Positions 45,809 to 56,178 of a DNA stretch of 64,000 nucleotides are shown here, piece after piece (position 1 is the stretch's first letter; each line of letters begins with the position of its first letter). The notes under the pieces are model-generated. The model searched no databases. It saw only the letters and a list, made by a program, of their open reading frames with translations, and was not told the origin of the DNA. Origin of the DNA: Blasia pusilla (Eukaryota; Marchantiophyta; Marchantiopsida; Blasiales); contig CM114272.1 of NCBI GenBank assembly GCA_050084515.1, positions 59,644,001 through 59,708,000 of the forward strand, read 5' to 3'. Made by a program: the position numbers and the translations under genes.

Positions 45809-46564
45809 CTAAAAATCCGAAAACTCTTTCTCTACCTTCATAGGACCATCTCTCAACTTCTCTCTATTCCTTTCATGACCTACTCGTACAGTAAGGAATT
45901 GAACTGATCTTGTTCCATCCTGACTTCTAATACGGGCATAATGAGACCCATCATCCATAACTTTGGTCTCCATTCTAGATGTTGTGATGTAAGGTTGCCC
46001 AAGAATCACAGGATAAGCAGCTCCATCCTGAACAAATAAATTTTGCTCAATCAACACATCTCCGATACGAGTTTTGACGGATGGACAAGCACCATAGAGT
46101 TCACCTTTTTGGTTGTTAGCCGCTCGTAGTACCCATCCATGCCCTGTATCAATTGGCCACATCCCTTTGTCGTACACACTTCGCGACATGATGTTGATCT
46201 CCGAACCATGATCAACGAGAGCCAGAACTGACTCTTGAAGAGAACCAAGTCGAACTCTAGCCTCCGTCGTTGCACGCGCCCAATATGATCGAGAATAGTG
46301 TCCACCATTATGCCTTTCTTCACCTTGTTCTGTCAAGGCTTCTCCTACTCTCGCCTCTTTTCCCCGTAAGTCAAGCTTTTGTCCAAACACTTGGCAAAGC
46401 TCTTCATCTTCTTCTTCTGTGATGTTAGTATCCAAAGCTCTCACCATCACCATATCTGCAGTCATCTGCCTCTTCCTTTTGATCACATCTATGATCAACT
46501 CATGAAAGTCACGTTTGGCTATGCCCAAGACTTCCCTCAAAGAAAACTCTATTTTCGCATCCAA
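45809..46564 (-). CDS. Inner gypsy aspartic protease ORF
   Basis: Contains LREVLGIAKRDFHELIID, then the retropepsin region: ESVLALVDHGSEINIMSRSV with catalytic-position D-H-G, followed by GACPSVKTRIGDVLIEQNLF and PVILGQPYI (the hydrophobic-hydrophobic-G motif). Most retropepsins have D-(S/T)-G; D-H-G is unusual and could be a lineage trait or a mutation. The ORF is in frame with gag after a single TAA. It cleaves the polyprotein in the particle. Confidence 0.8.
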   Translation of the reverse strand: MDAKIEFSLREVLGIAKRDFHELIIDVIKRKRQMTADMVMVRALDTNITEEEDEELCQVFGQKLDLRGKEARVGEALTEQGEERHNGGHYSRSYWARATTEARVRLGSLQESVLALVDHGSEINIMSRSVYDKGMWPIDTGHGWVLRAANNQKGELYGACPSVKTRIGDVLIEQNLFVQDGAAYPVILGQPYITTSRMETKVMDDGSHYARIRSQDGTRSVQFLTVRVGHERNREKLRDGPMKVEKEFSDF

Positions 46565-46624
46565 AATCCTCTCCTCAAGAATCTCCTTTAAATTCCTACT
46601 TGTCTCGATATCAGACTGCAGCTT

Positions 46625-48130
46625 TTATGTAGGAGTCTTACCCTTGGTCTTCTGAGGAGACCTCAATTCGTTCTCCTTTGTCCCTGCTTCTTTGACATGA
46701 GAATCCCTCACAGATTCAGATGTGGAAGGTCCTTCTTCTCTTGATGGCTGCGCCTCCGGTTGTCCTTTTCTTCTTAAGGTCCTTGCTCTTCTTGCGGCTT
46801 CCTCAGCATCAACACCATCATTGTCGCGTCTCCTCTTCTCCTCCACACTAGCATCTTGCCAACTCACATGTTTCTCTTGTGCTAGGTATGCTTTAACACA
46901 CCCAGCTTCCATTGGATCATCCCATCCAGTCAGATGACGGATAGTCTCTGCCCCTCGTATCATCACTTCTCGAGGAAATTGTAATGATTCACTTTTAGCT
47001 ACAGATACAATAGGCGCTTCTATTTTTACTGCAAAGGTATTAGAATCTAATGCCGTAGTGGCAACTCCTACTTGACTTCTCACTAAGCCTTTCATTCCTC
47101 CTCTACCAAAGTTGGTATTCAACGGCATACCAGTCTGCGTTGAATGAATCTTCCCATCTTTGAAGTTTACTATTCCATTCCTAAGAGCTCCTGAAAACTC
47201 CTTGCATTCTTGACGTTGATGCTCAACACTATCACACCATATACATCTTCTCACAAAGTTCCTACTTGTCGAAGGAGCACCAACACTAGGATTCCTATCG
47301 AGTTTAAGCTGAGCCATTTCTACTCTCAATTCTCTCAAACCTTTCACCAACTCATCTATAGCAGAATCTTCAAGTTTTGTTGAAACGGGCTTAGGCAATG
47401 GATTTGAAATTGATACCTCCGACTTGAATAGTGCGGTTCTTCCTCTACTTCGATTTTGCTTTGTAAGGATAGCAACAGCTTCTTCCACTTTCTTCCAATT
47501 AGTGCTGACACCTCCTTCTTCGGTCTTGTCCGCCAACATTATGAAAAGCTTGTCCTCCAAATTCTCGTCAGCCGCCTCAAGGAATAACTCAGTTTTCCTC
47601 AAGTCTAGAGTTGCTCTTTCGGAAGAAGAAAGCTGAAAAAACCGCTTCTCAAACTCACGCAATAATTCATTTGGAGTCATTCCCTTCCCGGGACGTTGCT
47701 CTATCCATTCTAAAAAACTCCTCTTAGTCACCCGATCCACATCATCATCGAAGAATTCTCCTTTCAAAAACTGCTCATACTCCTCCCACGAGGTTGGATT
47801 TTCTGCTCTCAACTTCTTCACTTGACTACGAATCTCTGGTATTACAGCTAACTCAAAACTTGACACCATATCACCTTCGGATACACGGTTTATCTCCATC
47901 TCACAAACGTACTCTCGAACATACTTGGTGATGTTCCTGCCATCAAATCTCCCCAACTTCTTCACAATCGCTTGGAGAGCCCTTGCTGATCTTTGCTCTC
48001 CGATGTGAACTCCTCCTTGTTGGCTCAACAATGTTGTCAAAGTTTGGAGAAGATCTTCAACTCCCTCAGTTCCCATTGATGAAGTACTCCCAAAAGTAGT
48101 CATCTTGATAAGACTCCAACTTGCAAACAC
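46625..48130 (-). CDS. Inner gypsy gag ORF
   Basis: A 501-codon uninterrupted ORF. It includes a gag capsid-like region (GRFDGRNITKYVREYVCEM; WEEYEQFLKGEFFDDD; RSFLEWIEQRPGKGMTPNEL; EFEKRFFQLS), a zinc knuckle CIWCDSVEHQRQEC at about residue 290, and a charged C-terminal tail (KRRRDNDGVDAEEAARRARTL). It starts 22-40 nt after the primer site. This is the best-preserved long ORF in the window. Confidence 0.87.
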   Translation of the reverse strand: MFASWSLIKMTTFGSTSSMGTEGVEDLLQTLTTLLSQQGGVHIGEQRSARALQAIVKKLGRFDGRNITKYVREYVCEMEINRVSEGDMVSSFELAVIPEIRSQVKKLRAENPTSWEEYEQFLKGEFFDDDVDRVTKRSFLEWIEQRPGKGMTPNELLREFEKRFFQLSSSERATLDLRKTELFLEAADENLEDKLFIMLADKTEEGGVSTNWKKVEEAVAILTKQNRSRGRTALFKSEVSISNPLPKPVSTKLEDSAIDELVKGLRELRVEMAQLKLDRNPSVGAPSTSRNFVRRCIWCDSVEHQRQECKEFSGALRNGIVNFKDGKIHSTQTGMPLNTNFGRGGMKGLVRSQVGVATTALDSNTFAVKIEAPIVSVAKSESLQFPREVMIRGAETIRHLTGWDDPMEAGCVKAYLAQEKHVSWQDASVEEKRRRDNDGVDAEEAARRARTLRRKGQPEAQPSREEGPSTSESVRDSHVKEAGTKENELRSPQKTKGKTPT

Positions 48131-48151
48131 AAACTACCGCCTCAAAGAGCT

Positions 48152-48167
48152 CTCAGTGGAAGCACCA
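48152..48167 (-). promoter_or_regulatory. Primer-binding site of the inner element
   Basis: Minus-strand TGGTGCTTCCACTGAG, 2 nt inside the LTR end. It resembles the TGGTGCTTTCATTGAG type reported in some plant elements; I have not assigned the tRNA. Confidence 0.65.
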
Positions 48168-48169
48168 TT

Positions 48170-49282
48170 TGTCGTGTCGAGAGCCTTTCTTCGAGCAAGG
48201 GCGGGCCTTCTAGCTGCGGTAGATGCGGTCGATGCAAAGTGAACTCTCTAATAAGTTCTCCTTTTTCAATACAAAATTATGATGTACACTCTCCATTCTC
48301 TCACGACAGGTATCACAAATGGAAGTGCCGAGGCGATCACTTCTTCGTAACATCGGACCCCGAAATTCCTAACTATGAAATCCCTATAAACTATTTTACG
48401 CTTGTACACAAGGAAGATAGCACAACTAGTGTTAAACCCTACTTGAGCAGGCCTATTGACATCCATGGATTGCTATATAAGGACAAACAAAGTACAATCC
48501 CATGTCCTTCCATATGTGACGATAGGAAGAATCACCGGAGTTGGAGATTGCATGACCTGGTTCATGAACGCCTCCCCAAAGTGATAAACTAAATAGCGAG
48601 TGAACCAGTGCCTATCCACAAAGAGTACCTTGACATGGTAAGGATTGAGGAAAGGAAAGTCGGGCACAACTCGTGCTCCACCCCTATCCATGCTTGACAG
48701 ACATTCTCTACTCTCTTCAAGAATGGGTTTTGGCGGAGTTATTCTCCCAAGAGGGGTAATCCACTCTCATTGGAAGAGCAATCAATCCCAAAGCCATACA
48801 CTCAAGAGAGACGCGAGAGACTCAAGATGTGGAATAGAAGGTGATGAACCCTTGAAGGTCCCTCCTCTTTATATACTCACAAGGGATCCACAAGAGTACG
48901 AAATAGAGCTTATCTTATCTTGTGCCACATGGCTTCCTCTCAAGGCTTAGCCAATCACATTTTGACACAATTAGATTTCCTCTTATCTCTTCCAAAATAT
49001 CCTCTTTTACCCCCATGATATTTTCCAAATTACCCCAACTAATCTAGCCACCAACCAAGACTACTTTTGCTTTTCATTAAAGCAACTATTTTACTTTTAT
49101 AAAGTCATCTTTTATTTATTACCTCCTTTTCCTAAAGTTGGGCCCGCATAAAAGAGGCACCATAAAGAGGTTTAAACATAAGAATCTCCTTTTTCTAAGC
49201 CAATTTACTTAATACTAATGGAACTCTATCTAACACTTAATGACGAAGGAGTTTACACACTGGTTGATTTTACTATACGACA
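48170..49282 (-). repeat. 5' LTR of inner element, complete
   Basis: 1113 bp bounded by TGTCG and CGACA. It is flanked by the primer site on one side and by CCGG, matching the other end of the element, on the other. A plus-strand ORF of 117 codons (48239-48592) lies antisense in the LTR and is preserved in the near-identical copy at 41.7 kb, but breaks in the copy at 54 kb. Confidence 0.88.
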
Positions 49283-51459
49283 CCGGTACTTTTGTTTATG
49301 GAAGGAAAACGTGGCAGGTAGATTGAGGGCACATTCACACTCCCACAGGAATTAGGAAGATCCAACTTTCTCTCCATGGATGAATACCCTGTAGCAGTCT
49401 TGGGTGTGCAACCAAGCTCACGAATCCCAGAAGGGACTCATGGAAGCTTCCCGGCCATCCACTCCAGATCAGCAAGCTGATCGATGCAATAAGCAACAAG
49501 AAGATCATCCGTCTTGGAGATCGCCGGGTGTATCTCCCACTCTTTGTCCTCAAACGAAGCCGAAGAGCAAGAAGAGGGACACGAGTGAGCTCCCCAACAC
49601 GTCTCCTGCCACTTCTCAGTCAGACGAGGAGTCAACTTGGAAAGCCTATGGGGACGAAGGGGACGAAGGGATCTGAACCTCTACCTCCTCCTTCCCAAAC
49701 ATCAAGTACGGGACCTAGCAACCAAAGTTCCCCAATGGCTAATACTAGGAGGACACTGCTAAGATATCCCACGTTTGCGGGAGGACGAAGAGATGACGTT
49801 GAAAACTTTGTGCTCAAGTTTATCCATGTAGCTAAGGCTAATGGGGAAGGTTCGGAGGAAGATTTGCTACAAGTATTCCCGGGCATGCTAAAGAAGTGGG
49901 CAAGCTAGTGGTACGAGGGCTTGGGAGCGGAAGTCACTCAAATCTAGAAGAGGGTAGTGGAGGCCTTTCTTCATGAGTTCCGGGACTTGGACTTTGAGGA
50001 CAGGCTTCTGACAAAGCTCCGTGATTTTAAACGTAAGAAGAAGGAAACTCTTAGGGAATACACCCAAAGATTCTGAAGCCTTGTAAAAAAACTCGAACAC
50101 ACAACTACCTCATAGTTGGTAGATTGGTTTGTGTCGGGACTATCCAAGGAAATGGACCGGTACTCCTGCCAAGGCCAACGAGATTCCCTGGAAGCACTTA
50201 TTGCATCAGTAGAGGCGTACAAAGCCTCCGAAAAGTCCCACAAAACACGAAGACGGTGTCATCAACGGCGAGCCTCTTCGCACACTAGTTCTTCCTCCAA
50301 GGATGAAGCATCCTCTACGGACACCAAAGCCTCTACCGATGACACCACGGTGTCCTCAGACTCCGAAGAAGACCCAAAATCCAAACAGAAGAGAAAAAGC
50401 ACATGCCACCGCTCTCCCAAGCGTGGACGAAAACCAGGCCTGTAAAGCATGTCCCCCACAGGTCTGTAAGTCCAGTATGAGGGGCCGCGAGGAAGGCAGG
50501 CAAGTCTGCCATTGAAGAGTTAAGTAAAAAATGGCGGAGTTGAAAGTACATCTGGCGGCTCAGAAGGATCCCAGAAGAAGACCAGGTCTGATGAGGTCCA
50601 ACGTATGGTGCAGTGCCTACGGAACCCAAGGGCATAATGCCCAGGAGTGTCACCTTCAGAGAGATCTACCTTGGCTCCAGGAAGACCCAACTATGGAAGA
50701 AGGGTGGTATGAAGCCAAAAAATGAGAAGGTTGTTATGCAATTCAAGCCATGCCAGCCCCTAATCCCGGACGAAGTTGGATCCCAAGGTATGTGCCTCTG
50801 GAATACGGGGAACAGAGACCCTTGAGACAGATTATGGGCTTTGCAACCTTCACGCCACCTATAAAAAGGAATTTTTGTTATAATTGTGGGGCAGCCGACC
50901 ATTGGGCCAATAATTGCCCAAGTCCCAAGAGGCCAGCAGGACTCAATCCGTTGTGCGAGAATTGCAAGAAGGGCGAGCACATTGTAGTGGAGTGTCCGAA
51001 TCCCAAGGTTCCGCGGTTGCTGGTCAAGTATGTAACCACCCAAGCAGCACAAGTAGAGTCCAAGAATGAATTAAATGTTCAACTTGTTGAGTGGAGGAGT
51101 TAGTGTCCCCCAAGACAAGGCGAGTTACCATCAGGGAAGAGGAGTGCGATAGAACGGCACCCAAAGAATCCCCGGAGTGGCCCAAGGAATTCTGGAATGA
51201 AGCTCTCGCTGTCACCACGAGATCCAAGACCCAGATCGTCGGGAGATCCAAGATAAGGGTAGGGGCTTCGTCTTCGTGCGAAGTCAAAGATCTCAACAAG
51301 AAAAGCATTGACACCTTTGGTGCCGGGAAGGCCATTCTCAAAGGAGATGTCGACCCCACCTTTGACCGAAGTCATCCCAAGTACTTCCATCTGGATGTCA
51401 AGGACCAGGTTCATGCTCAAGTCCTCCAAGACCGAGGCCCACAATGGGTGTCACAATAG
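49283..51459 (+). pseudogene. Outer gypsy gag, remainder with two intact and one damaged zinc knuckle
   Basis: Plus-strand frame 49528-50440 shows a gag capsid-like region (PTFAGGRRDDVENFVLKFIH; VEAFLHEFRDLDFEDRLL; ETLREYTQRF; LVDWFVSGLSKEMDRY) with four in-frame stops, followed by a Ser/Lys-rich spacer. Three knuckles follow: 50609-50650, with the second Cys replaced by Tyr (CSAYGTQGHNAQEC), then intact CYNCGAADHWANNC (50876-50917) and CENCKKGEHIVVEC (50954-50995). A protease-leading region (SHPKYFHLDVKDQVHAQVLQ) ends at 51459. No RT follows, so the outer element is truncated. Confidence 0.75.
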
Positions 51460-51499
51460 ACATCAGAGAACTCAAGGGCAGAAAAAGCGCCAGCACTAC

Positions 51500-52350
51500 A
51501 AGCCACCGTGACGTCGCCGCTGGTTTTAGAATCCTACGACTTACTCGGGGGCGGGTATTCTGGCAGGAGAGAGGAAGAGAAGAGAGGAAGAGAGGAGAGT
51601 CTCTCTTCAAAAAAAGGGCAAAATCCGCCTCCTCTCTTCAAAACTTTTTGACATTTTTGAAATTTTTGTTTGCTTTCAAAATCATGAAATCTTAAGAAGA
51701 GAGTAGCAAGTGGACCACATTCAGGCCTAAAGTAACCTTCTTTTTCCAGGCTTGGAAGAACAAGTAGACATCATAAGACGACTACAAACATCCTTCCATC
51801 ACTCTCTATGTGAGCCCAATTTTCTTCACATTGCCTATCTAAGCCAGCTCTACACTAAGCCGGGCTGAGGGGTATTATTTTCGGAGGACCATCGACAGAT
51901 AATTTGACCTGAAGTAGCAATTTCATCTCAATGAAAGGTTCAAATAAAGACTCTAACTATGGTCTCAATAGACTCATGTGCCCTTCAAGGTTTAACTTCT
52001 CTGAAGATGTGGTTGACATTATGGATTGTTGACTCTTCTTGCATTAAATATCTCATCCGATCAATACTCATCCATGAGGGGGTTTTCCACAACAGAACAA
52101 ATCACTCATCACTGATGGTAGCCAAAGACTTTCATGATAGCATTGGATGATGTCGGCTCATGAATGGGTGCATAAAGTATACCATGGAGTGCTGTGCGTT
52201 TGAAAACTTGGTTTCACCATTCTCTCAGCCACTGAGAAATGTATGCATCAAGAAGAAAATGTGATGAGATTGAGAGGACAATTGAACCAAAAGGTTGATA
52301 GCTATCAGGAGTAAAGAGGAAATGATACACCCATATCCTTTCATTAAGAT
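51500..52350. other. Spacer after outer gag
   Basis: No gene. A purine-rich stretch at 51560-51605 (GGAAGAGAAGAGAGGAAGAG) recurs at 62395-62425 beside the reversed solo LTR. Confidence 0.4.
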
Positions 52351-52354
52351 CCTA

Positions 52355-52800
52355 AATGTCGGAATCCGACAAGTTGCACCCCTTCCTACCCGTCGGAATC
52401 AGACAGGTTGCAACTCTTGCAAACCGTCCGAATCCGATGGGTTGCACCCCTTGCAAGCAAGCACACTACAACAAAAGAAGGATCTTGAGAAGTGATTCCA
52501 TTCCATCCTGCAATCCATGAGAATCCGACTGGTTGGGAATCTGACATGAGAATGCGATAGGTGATAGGAATCCAACACGTGTCTGAAATACCATGTTAGA
52601 GAAGAATGGTGTGACGATAATGGGGGAACAAGGCAAAGTGAAGAAGCCTGCCAAAATGCCTGAAAAGTTGGACTAACAAGAAAAGAGTAGGATCACTCAA
52701 GCAGCCAAATTGTCGAAATCCGACAACTTGCCTGCAAGGGGTTTCAAATATTGTGACAAGTTGCAACCCATCGGAATCCGATGGGTTGCAAAATAAACAT
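52355..52800. repeat. Scattered copies of a palindromic CGGAATCCGAxxxGTTGCA motif
   Basis: Related copies at about 52361, 52393, 52427, 52518, 52709 and 52770, for example TCGGAATCCGACAAGTTGCA and TCGGAATCCGATGGGTTGCA. The core TCGGAATCCGA is nearly self-complementary. Spacing is irregular and there is no shared long unit, so this is not a simple tandem array. Confidence 0.65.
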
Positions 52801-52960
52801 CCTCGAGTAGATAGACCAACACAATCAACAAGAACAAAAAACAATTCAGCAAAAGTTTACAAAAACCATCATGATTCAAAAACTTGGTGTTCTTCATTAC
52901 ATCCGAGGGAAGCTCAGAATTTATATTTTATCTAGTCTATGATTTCTTCAACCTCGTCAT

Positions 52961-53791
52961 CTACAAGTTTACTCCTAACTCTCCTAGGTTTCTGTACAAA
53001 AGGAATGTCTTGGGATCTTGGGATATAAGTGGCTCCTCAGGTCGATTGTAGACGGGGATCGGAAATATTGGGGAATTTGAGAGCCTTGGCCCTCCCCTAG
53101 GTACACCATAACGGTCCCATGTGACATGATTTGAGTCCCAACACCTTCCTTGGCAGTAAATCTTGTATGCTCTGCAAGGTGACAACCATCTAGTATCAAT
53201 ATGTGCTCCGTCCTTGGAAAGCACTAAATCCCTACTCCAAAACGCTTCAGTGAAGCTGAGTCCAATAAATCTTTGAACTCACTCGTCATCGTCTGATTGC
53301 TCTTCCAAAATTACTCTCGGCTTAGCCCTCCCAATTTTCGGAATAGTAGGAAGTGACGATGGTGTCACTATCAATGGTTGTTCTAGAACCGGAGCTATTG
53401 GCTTTGGAGGAAAACTGTATACTCCCACTAGCCTCTTGTAATCAGCCTTTGCCTCTTTGCAAAGGTCAAAAAATTCCGGCTTTCTCTCAAGGTAGAGAAT
53501 GTTCTTGCCATTGTGCCAGGCACCTCTGATACTCGTCCCTGATAGACCCACTAAGTCAAAGACCAAGTCACCCAGCCTCGAACATAGCTCGATGAGCGTT
53601 TGCATTAAGGCAGGTGACTTTTCCCTTCCTCCAAGTAAGGGGGTTCCATCTTGCATGTAAATTCCCCGGGGGGAATTGTAGAGACTATCTAAGCTGTACC
53701 CCTTGGAGCATGGATCCTCTAGATCCGGGATCTCGAACACCTCGAAGTTGTGCTCGGGCCTTACAAAGCAGTAGACAAATGAGTGGTCCAT
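52961..53791 (-). pseudogene. Beta-class DNA methyltransferase-like ORF (C-terminal part)
   Basis: ORF 53791-53279 reads GYSLDSLYNSPRGIY, then GREKSPALMQTLIELCSRL and GDLVFDLVGLSGTSIRGAW, then NGKNILYLERKPEFFDLCKE, and ends in an acidic tail (EEQSDDDE). This order (helix leading to GD.V.D..G.SGT, then an acidic residue after a beta strand) is that of the SAM-binding end of N4/N6-type DNA methyltransferases, in which the SAM motif follows the catalytic motif. The catalytic DPPY-type motif would lie upstream, where an LTR now sits (53848). After a TGA the same frame stays open to 52961. Enzyme class is inferred from motif layout only. Confidence 0.5.
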
Positions 53792-53847
53792 CTCTAAACA
53801 AGCAGGTAAAAAATAATGTTAGCAAAAAGAAAAAGCTAGTAAACCGT

Positions 53848-55126
53848 TGTCGTGTCGAGAGCCTTTCTTCGAGTAAGGGCAGGCCTTCTAGCTACGGCAG
53901 ACGCGGTCGATGCAAGATGAATTCTCTGAGAAGATCTCTTTTTTCAATATAAAATTATTATGTATACTCTCCATTCTCTCACGACAGGTATCACAAATGG
54001 AAGTGCCGAGGCGATCACTTCTTCGTAACATCGGACCCTGAAATTCCTAACTATAAAATCCCTATAAACTATTGTACGTTTGTATACGAGGAAGATAGCA
54101 CAACTAGTATTAAACCCTACTTGAGCAGGCCTATTGACGTCCATGGATTGCTATATAAGGACATATAAAGTACAATCCCATGTCCTTCCATATGTGACGA
54201 TAGGAAGGATCACCGGAGTTGAAGATTTAATGACATGGTTCATGAATACCTCCCCAAAGTGATAAACTAAATAGCGAGTGAGCCAGTGCCTATCTTCAAA
54301 GAGTATCTTGACATGGTATGGATTAAGGAAAGGAAAGTCGGGCACAACTCGTGCTCCACCCCTATCCATGCTTGATAGACATTCTCTACTCTCCTCATGA
54401 ATGGGTTTTGGTTGAGTTATTCTCCCAAGAGGGGTAATCCACTCTCATTGGGGAAGTAACAAGCCAAAACGTTCACTATTTTAGTATGACTAAACTCCTC
54501 TAAGGTGACAAACCTCTCATCTCCACACACACATACCACACTCTAAAAACCTCTCGAAGAATAGACCGTGGTCAAGTTACTCTCCCAAGAGGGATGATCC
54601 ACTCTCATTGGAAGAGCAAGCAATCCCAAAGTCATACACTCAAGAGTGACACGAAAGACTCAAGATGTGGAATAGAAGGTGATGAACCCTTGAAGGTCCC
54701 TCATCTTTATATACTCACAAGAGACCTACAAGAGTACGAAATAGAGCTAATCTTATCTTGTGCCACATGGCTTCCTCTTGAGGCTTAGCCAATCATATTT
54801 TGACACAAGTAGATTTCCTCTTATCTCTTCCAAAATATCCTCTTTTACCCACTTGATATTTTCTAAATTACCCCAACTAACCTAGCCACCAACCAAGCCT
54901 ACTTTTGCTTTTCATTAAAGCACCAACCTCACTACTTTACTTTTATAAAGTCATCTTTTCTTTATTACCTCCTTTCTAAAGTTGGGCCCGCATAAAAGAA
55001 GCACCATAAAGAGGTTTAAACATGGGGATTTCCTTTTCCTAAGCTAATTTACTTAATCCTAATAAAACTCTATCTAACACTTATCAAGGAAGCAGTTTAC
55101 ACACTGGCTGACTTTATTATACGACA
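53848..55126 (-). repeat. 3' LTR of the second inner-family element
   Basis: Bounded by TGTCG and CGACA like the LTR at 48170, but 1279 bp long. The extra length is mostly an internal duplication at about 54440-54600, where CTCCCAAGAGGG..GATCCACTCTCATTGG occurs twice. More diverged from the 48170 LTR than the 41.7 kb copy is. It separates the methyltransferase-like ORF from any upstream exon. Confidence 0.85.
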
Positions 55127-55141
55127 TTCACCCCCTCCAAA
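55127..55141 (-). promoter_or_regulatory. Polypurine tract next to the 3' LTR
   Basis: Minus-strand TTTGGAGGGGGTGAA abuts the LTR start, the expected position for plus-strand priming. Confidence 0.75.
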
Positions 55142-55200
55142 CCTGCACATCCTCCGGTATATGTCGAAAACATTGAGACTTCTTGCTATTTTACTCAAAC

Positions 55201-56060
55201 TTATTTTTGTTGTGCCTCTAGACAGATTGAATCGAAATCAAGAAATCCCTTACGTCTACGGAAAATCTTGACCCTTTTTCCTGTAATTGGCAACTTGATA
55301 ATTATGCCATCTAGTTGACGTAGTTTGTAAGTGGCATTGTCAAAAGCAAAGATTGTAACGTATGGACCAAACCAACGACATGCAAACTTCTTAATTGTAC
55401 TATGCTGGTTGTCGAGGCTATTGTCGTGCACCAAGACCCAATCTCCTTCTCTTATATGCTCCTTCCAAAGTCGATGCGTTTTGTCGAAGCACTCCTTATT
55501 TTTCAACCTTGCTTCCTTCATTTCGACTAATGCTTCAGCAATATCTTCTTCCCGCCGCTCTAGCTGCTGCATTCGGAGTGCTAGGAGCTCTTTCCTATCG
55601 AGCCCGTCTTCCCACGGCAAACCCATCCCAATGGGTATATCTCCTTCTGTTGGCATTATCAGCTTTTGACCTGTCATCAACTCTGTAGGCATGAACCTTG
55701 TAACGGTGCTGTGAGTGGTTCTATCTGCCCATAAAGCAAATGGAAGAAATCTAGGCCAGTCAGCATAACGATCTCCACACGCCTTTACTAATGCTTGAAT
55801 GATTGGCGGATGTCCCCTTTCGCTCTTTCCGTTTGCCTCCGGATTCATGGAGGTTGGTAATCTCAACTGGACTCCATATCTCTTGAAGAACTCTCGTGCT
55901 TCCTCCGCATTCAACTCACCTCTATCAGCACGGATTCTCCTGAGACTCCCATATCGAGCAACAATATCATCTAGAATAAAACGACATATAGGCTCTATGG
56001 TTTTAGCCCGTAAAGCCCTCCCTTCTACAAAGTTGGAAAACTCTTCTCATGCTAGGACCA
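55201..56060 (-). pseudogene. Inner-family integrase core and C-terminal domain
   Basis: Reads EEFSNFVEGRALRAK, RFILDDIVARYGSLRRI, ADRGELNAEEAREFF (second catalytic Asp region), PTSMNPEANGKSERGHPPII (catalytic Glu region), then WADRTTHSTVTRFMPTELM and a C-terminal beta-rich domain (GDWVLVHDNSL; CRWFGPYVTIF; YKLRQLDGIIIKLPI). This is the piece missing from the element at 41.6-49.3 kb. It is entered through VLA-TGA-EEF, the same stop as in that element, and the first catalytic Asp is not present in a continuous frame. Confidence 0.82.
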
Positions 56061-56178
56061 CGTAACACATTCCCCAAAGACCTAGTGGCATAGCAAGTAG
56101 ATCTATAACCCATTGATGATGAATAGACAAAGGATATGTGGGTTTTAGTCCATCTCTCACCCTGATTTTTGATTGAAA

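Larger units (their letters stand above)
41654..49282 (-). mobile_element. Inner Ty3/gypsy element, minus strand, rearranged, recently inserted
   Basis: Order on the minus strand: 5' LTR (49282-48170), primer site, gag (48130-46625), protease (46564-45809), RT (45728-44160), two tandem RNase H/integrase-start blocks (44159-42083), truncated 3' LTR (42082-41654). LTR ends are TGTCG/CGACA. Flanks show a 4-bp CCGG duplication, and removal restores the outer gag frame. The integrase core, PPT and much of the 3' LTR are missing. The RT uses FVDD rather than YIDD and belongs to a gypsy group distinct from the element at 1-6 kb. Confidence 0.88.

Noticed and set aside
48239-48592. 117-codon plus-strand ORF in the inner LTR, identical in the copy at 41.7 kb
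   Set aside because: It is antisense to the element and its conservation follows from near-identical LTRs; the 54 kb LTR copy breaks the frame.
52355-52800. CRISPR-like array
   Set aside because: Eukaryotic context, irregular spacing and variable motif; not a repeat-spacer array.
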